Part shown: positions 22,253 to 23,561 of the stretch, piece by piece
Layout: each line of letters starts with the position of its first letter
How positions within the stretch are numbered: position 1 is the stretch's first letter
DNA from: Alphaproteobacteria bacterium UBA1254
GTDB lineage: Bacteria; Pseudomonadota; Alphaproteobacteria; RF32; CAG-239
Length of the DNA stretch: 23,561 nucleotides
Reading direction: 5' to 3'
NCBI GenBank assembly: GCA_002308495.1
Contig: DBVW01000014.1
Coordinates: forward strand, 9,314 to 32,874
The notes under the pieces: model-generated
The model's database searches: none
Told to the model about the DNA's origin: nothing
Seen by the model: only the letters and a program-made list of their open reading frames with translations
Program-made: the position numbers and the translations under genes

Positions 22253-23561
22253 ATGGTTAGAAATTGTTTTGAAACAGGTAATATCGTTCATAACTTTGAG
22301 GAATATTCTCGTGAGAGAGTCGCTTCCGTGTTAAAGTCTTTGGCTGTTTTTGAAGATAAAAAAAGTGAGTTGGCGCGTCAGGAGCAGTATTTGCGGGATT
22401 ACGGAGATGAGTTTTGCGCTTTGTATCAGGTTATGATGCTTGCTAACGGCGATTATGAAGAAGGGCGAACGGTTTCGTTTGATTTTAAGGCAGTTGATTA
22501 TCGCAGACCGAAAGTTGAACTTGAGGAATATGATGTCAGAGATAAAAAAGAACAACTTGAACTCGAGTGTGCCTTTGAAGACGGGACAAAGTTTTCTTTG
22601 TCGGCTTTAAAAGCCGCGCCTCAGACGGCAGAAAAAGATGAACCGGAGCAAATGATCGGTCAAATTTATATTCCTGATGAAACCATTGGCCGTCTTAATG
22701 AAGAAAAATTAAATCGTATTTTTGAATTTTGCCACAGATACGGGTTTTCGACTTTCGGGCTTGATATTCCGATGAAAGACGGCGTTGTCGATTTAGATGC
22801 CAAGCTTGCTGATTTGTTTGAAAAATATCAAGAATTGCAAGCTAAAAACATGGCTGAAAATCCAGGGCCCGCAAAACCGAGCGAAGATGAAGAAGAAATT
22901 AAAAGCGACGATTATTACAGTTTGGTTGATGAAGTTAACGTTAAAACGGATACGTCGGATTTGAGCGGTGCCGCTGAAGAAGCTGCTCAAAAATTAAAAG
23001 ATTCAAAGAAAGAAGACGTTTCTCTTAATGATGTGGTTAAGAACATCAATAAATTTTTGACTGGTGATCTGCATAAAAGAAAAGGCCTTTCTTATTGGGA
23101 ACATACGAAAAGAATTGACGGGCGTTTGACACATGTTTTCAGTATTTATCCGACAGAAGATCCGGATAACTATAAAAATGATGGTAAATATGATGAAAAA
23201 AATAAAAATGTTCATAAACAAACGTTTTTATGCAGACTCTATGTTTCTCAAGATAATAACGGTAAATTTTATTTCGGTTACGGAACGCCCGGCGGGAAGC
23301 CGATGGATGCCGGATTGGCAGGCGATTTTATGGGCGAAATTAAAAAGACAGGTATTACACACCTTAATTTGAAAAATTTGCCTAACTGTGATAAAAATAC
23401 ATGGATGATTGCGTGTGCACAAAAAGGTATTGTGCCGACAGGTTGCAGTATTAATACTCAAAAAGCCGAAACTATGCTCAAAGAGGCAAGGGCGAAGCTT
23501 ACAACACAAGAGTATGCCGAGTTTGAACAGCGTTTGATGGAACAGTGGGAAGAAAATGCAC
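22253..23561 (+). CDS. Unrecognised cytoplasmic protein, 3' end cut by the window
   Basis: An open frame runs without a stop from ATG 22253 to the window end (436 codons seen), preceded by AGGGGA at 22241-22246 with good spacing. Start is MVRNCFETGNIVHNFEEYSR. There is no signal peptide or membrane segment, so the product is probably cytoplasmic. It is rich in Glu, Asp and Lys, with an acidic linker around residues 200-260 (SEDEEEIKSDD). The segment from about residue 275 on looks like a folded domain: SYWEHTKRIDGR, then FGYGTPGGKPMDAG, TWMIACAQKGIVPTGCS and a charged helix. I recognise no family or catalytic motif. Codon use looks like that of its neighbours. It may be a transcription unit separate from rsmD. 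Confidence 0.85.
   Translation, partial: MVRNCFETGNIVHNFEEYSRERVASVLKSLAVFEDKKSELARQEQYLRDYGDEFCALYQVMMLANGDYEEGRTVSFDFKAVDYRRPKVELEEYDVRDKKEQLELECAFEDGTKFSLSALKAAPQTAEKDEPEQMIGQIYIPDETIGRLNEEKLNRIFEFCHRYGFSTFGLDIPMKDGVVDLDAKLADLFEKYQELQAKNMAENPGPAKPSEDEEEIKSDDYYSLVDEVNVKTDTSDLSGAAEEAAQKLKDSKKEDVSLNDVVKNINKFLTGDLHKRKGLSYWEHTKRIDGRLTHVFSIYPTEDPDNYKNDGKYDEKNKNVHKQTFLCRLYVSQDNNGKFYFGYGTPGGKPMDAGLAGDFMGEIKKTGITHLNLKNLPNCDKNTWMIACAQKGIVPTGCSINTQKAETMLKEARAKLTTQEYAEFEQRLMEQWEENA

Noticed and set aside
1..23561. tRNA, rRNA, insertion sequence, prophage or plasmid origin
   Set aside because: I looked for cloverleaf ends, transposase motifs and terminal inverted repeats around genes and saw none I could support.

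Overview
The window looks like chromosomal DNA of an AT-rich alphaproteobacterium. The evidence is gene order: pal-cpoB-tilS; mraZ-rsmH-ftsL-ftsI; hpf-ptsN; and tadA divergent from rluB-rsmD. The giant Cys-rich secreted proteins and palindromic intergenic repeats would fit the gut-associated uncultured alphaproteobacteria known mostly from metagenomes. That lineage assignment is inference and no search was possible.

Layout. 1-318 is AT-rich non-coding DNA ending in a sigma70-type promoter for hpf-ptsN (319-1344). A convergent orphan amino-acid-binding protein gene (1348-2445, minus) follows, and the ptsN terminator hairpin lies inside its 3' end. Divergently, a strong promoter drives a 5.1-kb gene for a 1699-residue secreted Cys-rich modular protein (2637-7736), which faces a small secreted hypothetical protein (7765-8385, minus). 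Next on the minus strand come tilS and cpoB (with their own promoter), pal (with its own terminator), and a PilT/VirB11-type secretion ATPase with a Pro/Ala-rich leader (11379-12605). A 0.3-kb mosaic of palindromic and direct repeats (about 12715-13016) separates it from a second Cys-rich secreted protein of 1142 residues (13067-16495, minus). The minus-strand division operon mraZ-rsmH-ftsL-ftsI (16684-20177) lies beyond, preceded by a 10-bp-periodic array of TGGNA boxes that looks like the MraZ operator. tadA (minus) and rluB-rsmD (plus) are divergent. The window ends in an unrecognised, probably cytoplasmic gene that runs off the edge.

How it fits together. Most genes are housekeeping: ribosome hibernation, phosphotransfer regulation, tRNA and rRNA modification, outer-membrane/peptidoglycan linkage and septal peptidoglycan synthesis. 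The accessory part is the pair of giant disulfide-rich exported proteins. They share an N-terminal module and are otherwise built of different tandem Cys modules, including three EGF-like repeats in the first and eight six-Cys repeats in the second. They sit exactly where the usual tol-pal and dcw clusters break off, and an orphan secretion ATPase lies next to the second. Coordinated loss of particular cysteine pairs in degenerate repeats lets some disulfide partners be predicted from sequence alone. These two proteins and their export are the most promising undescribed biology here.
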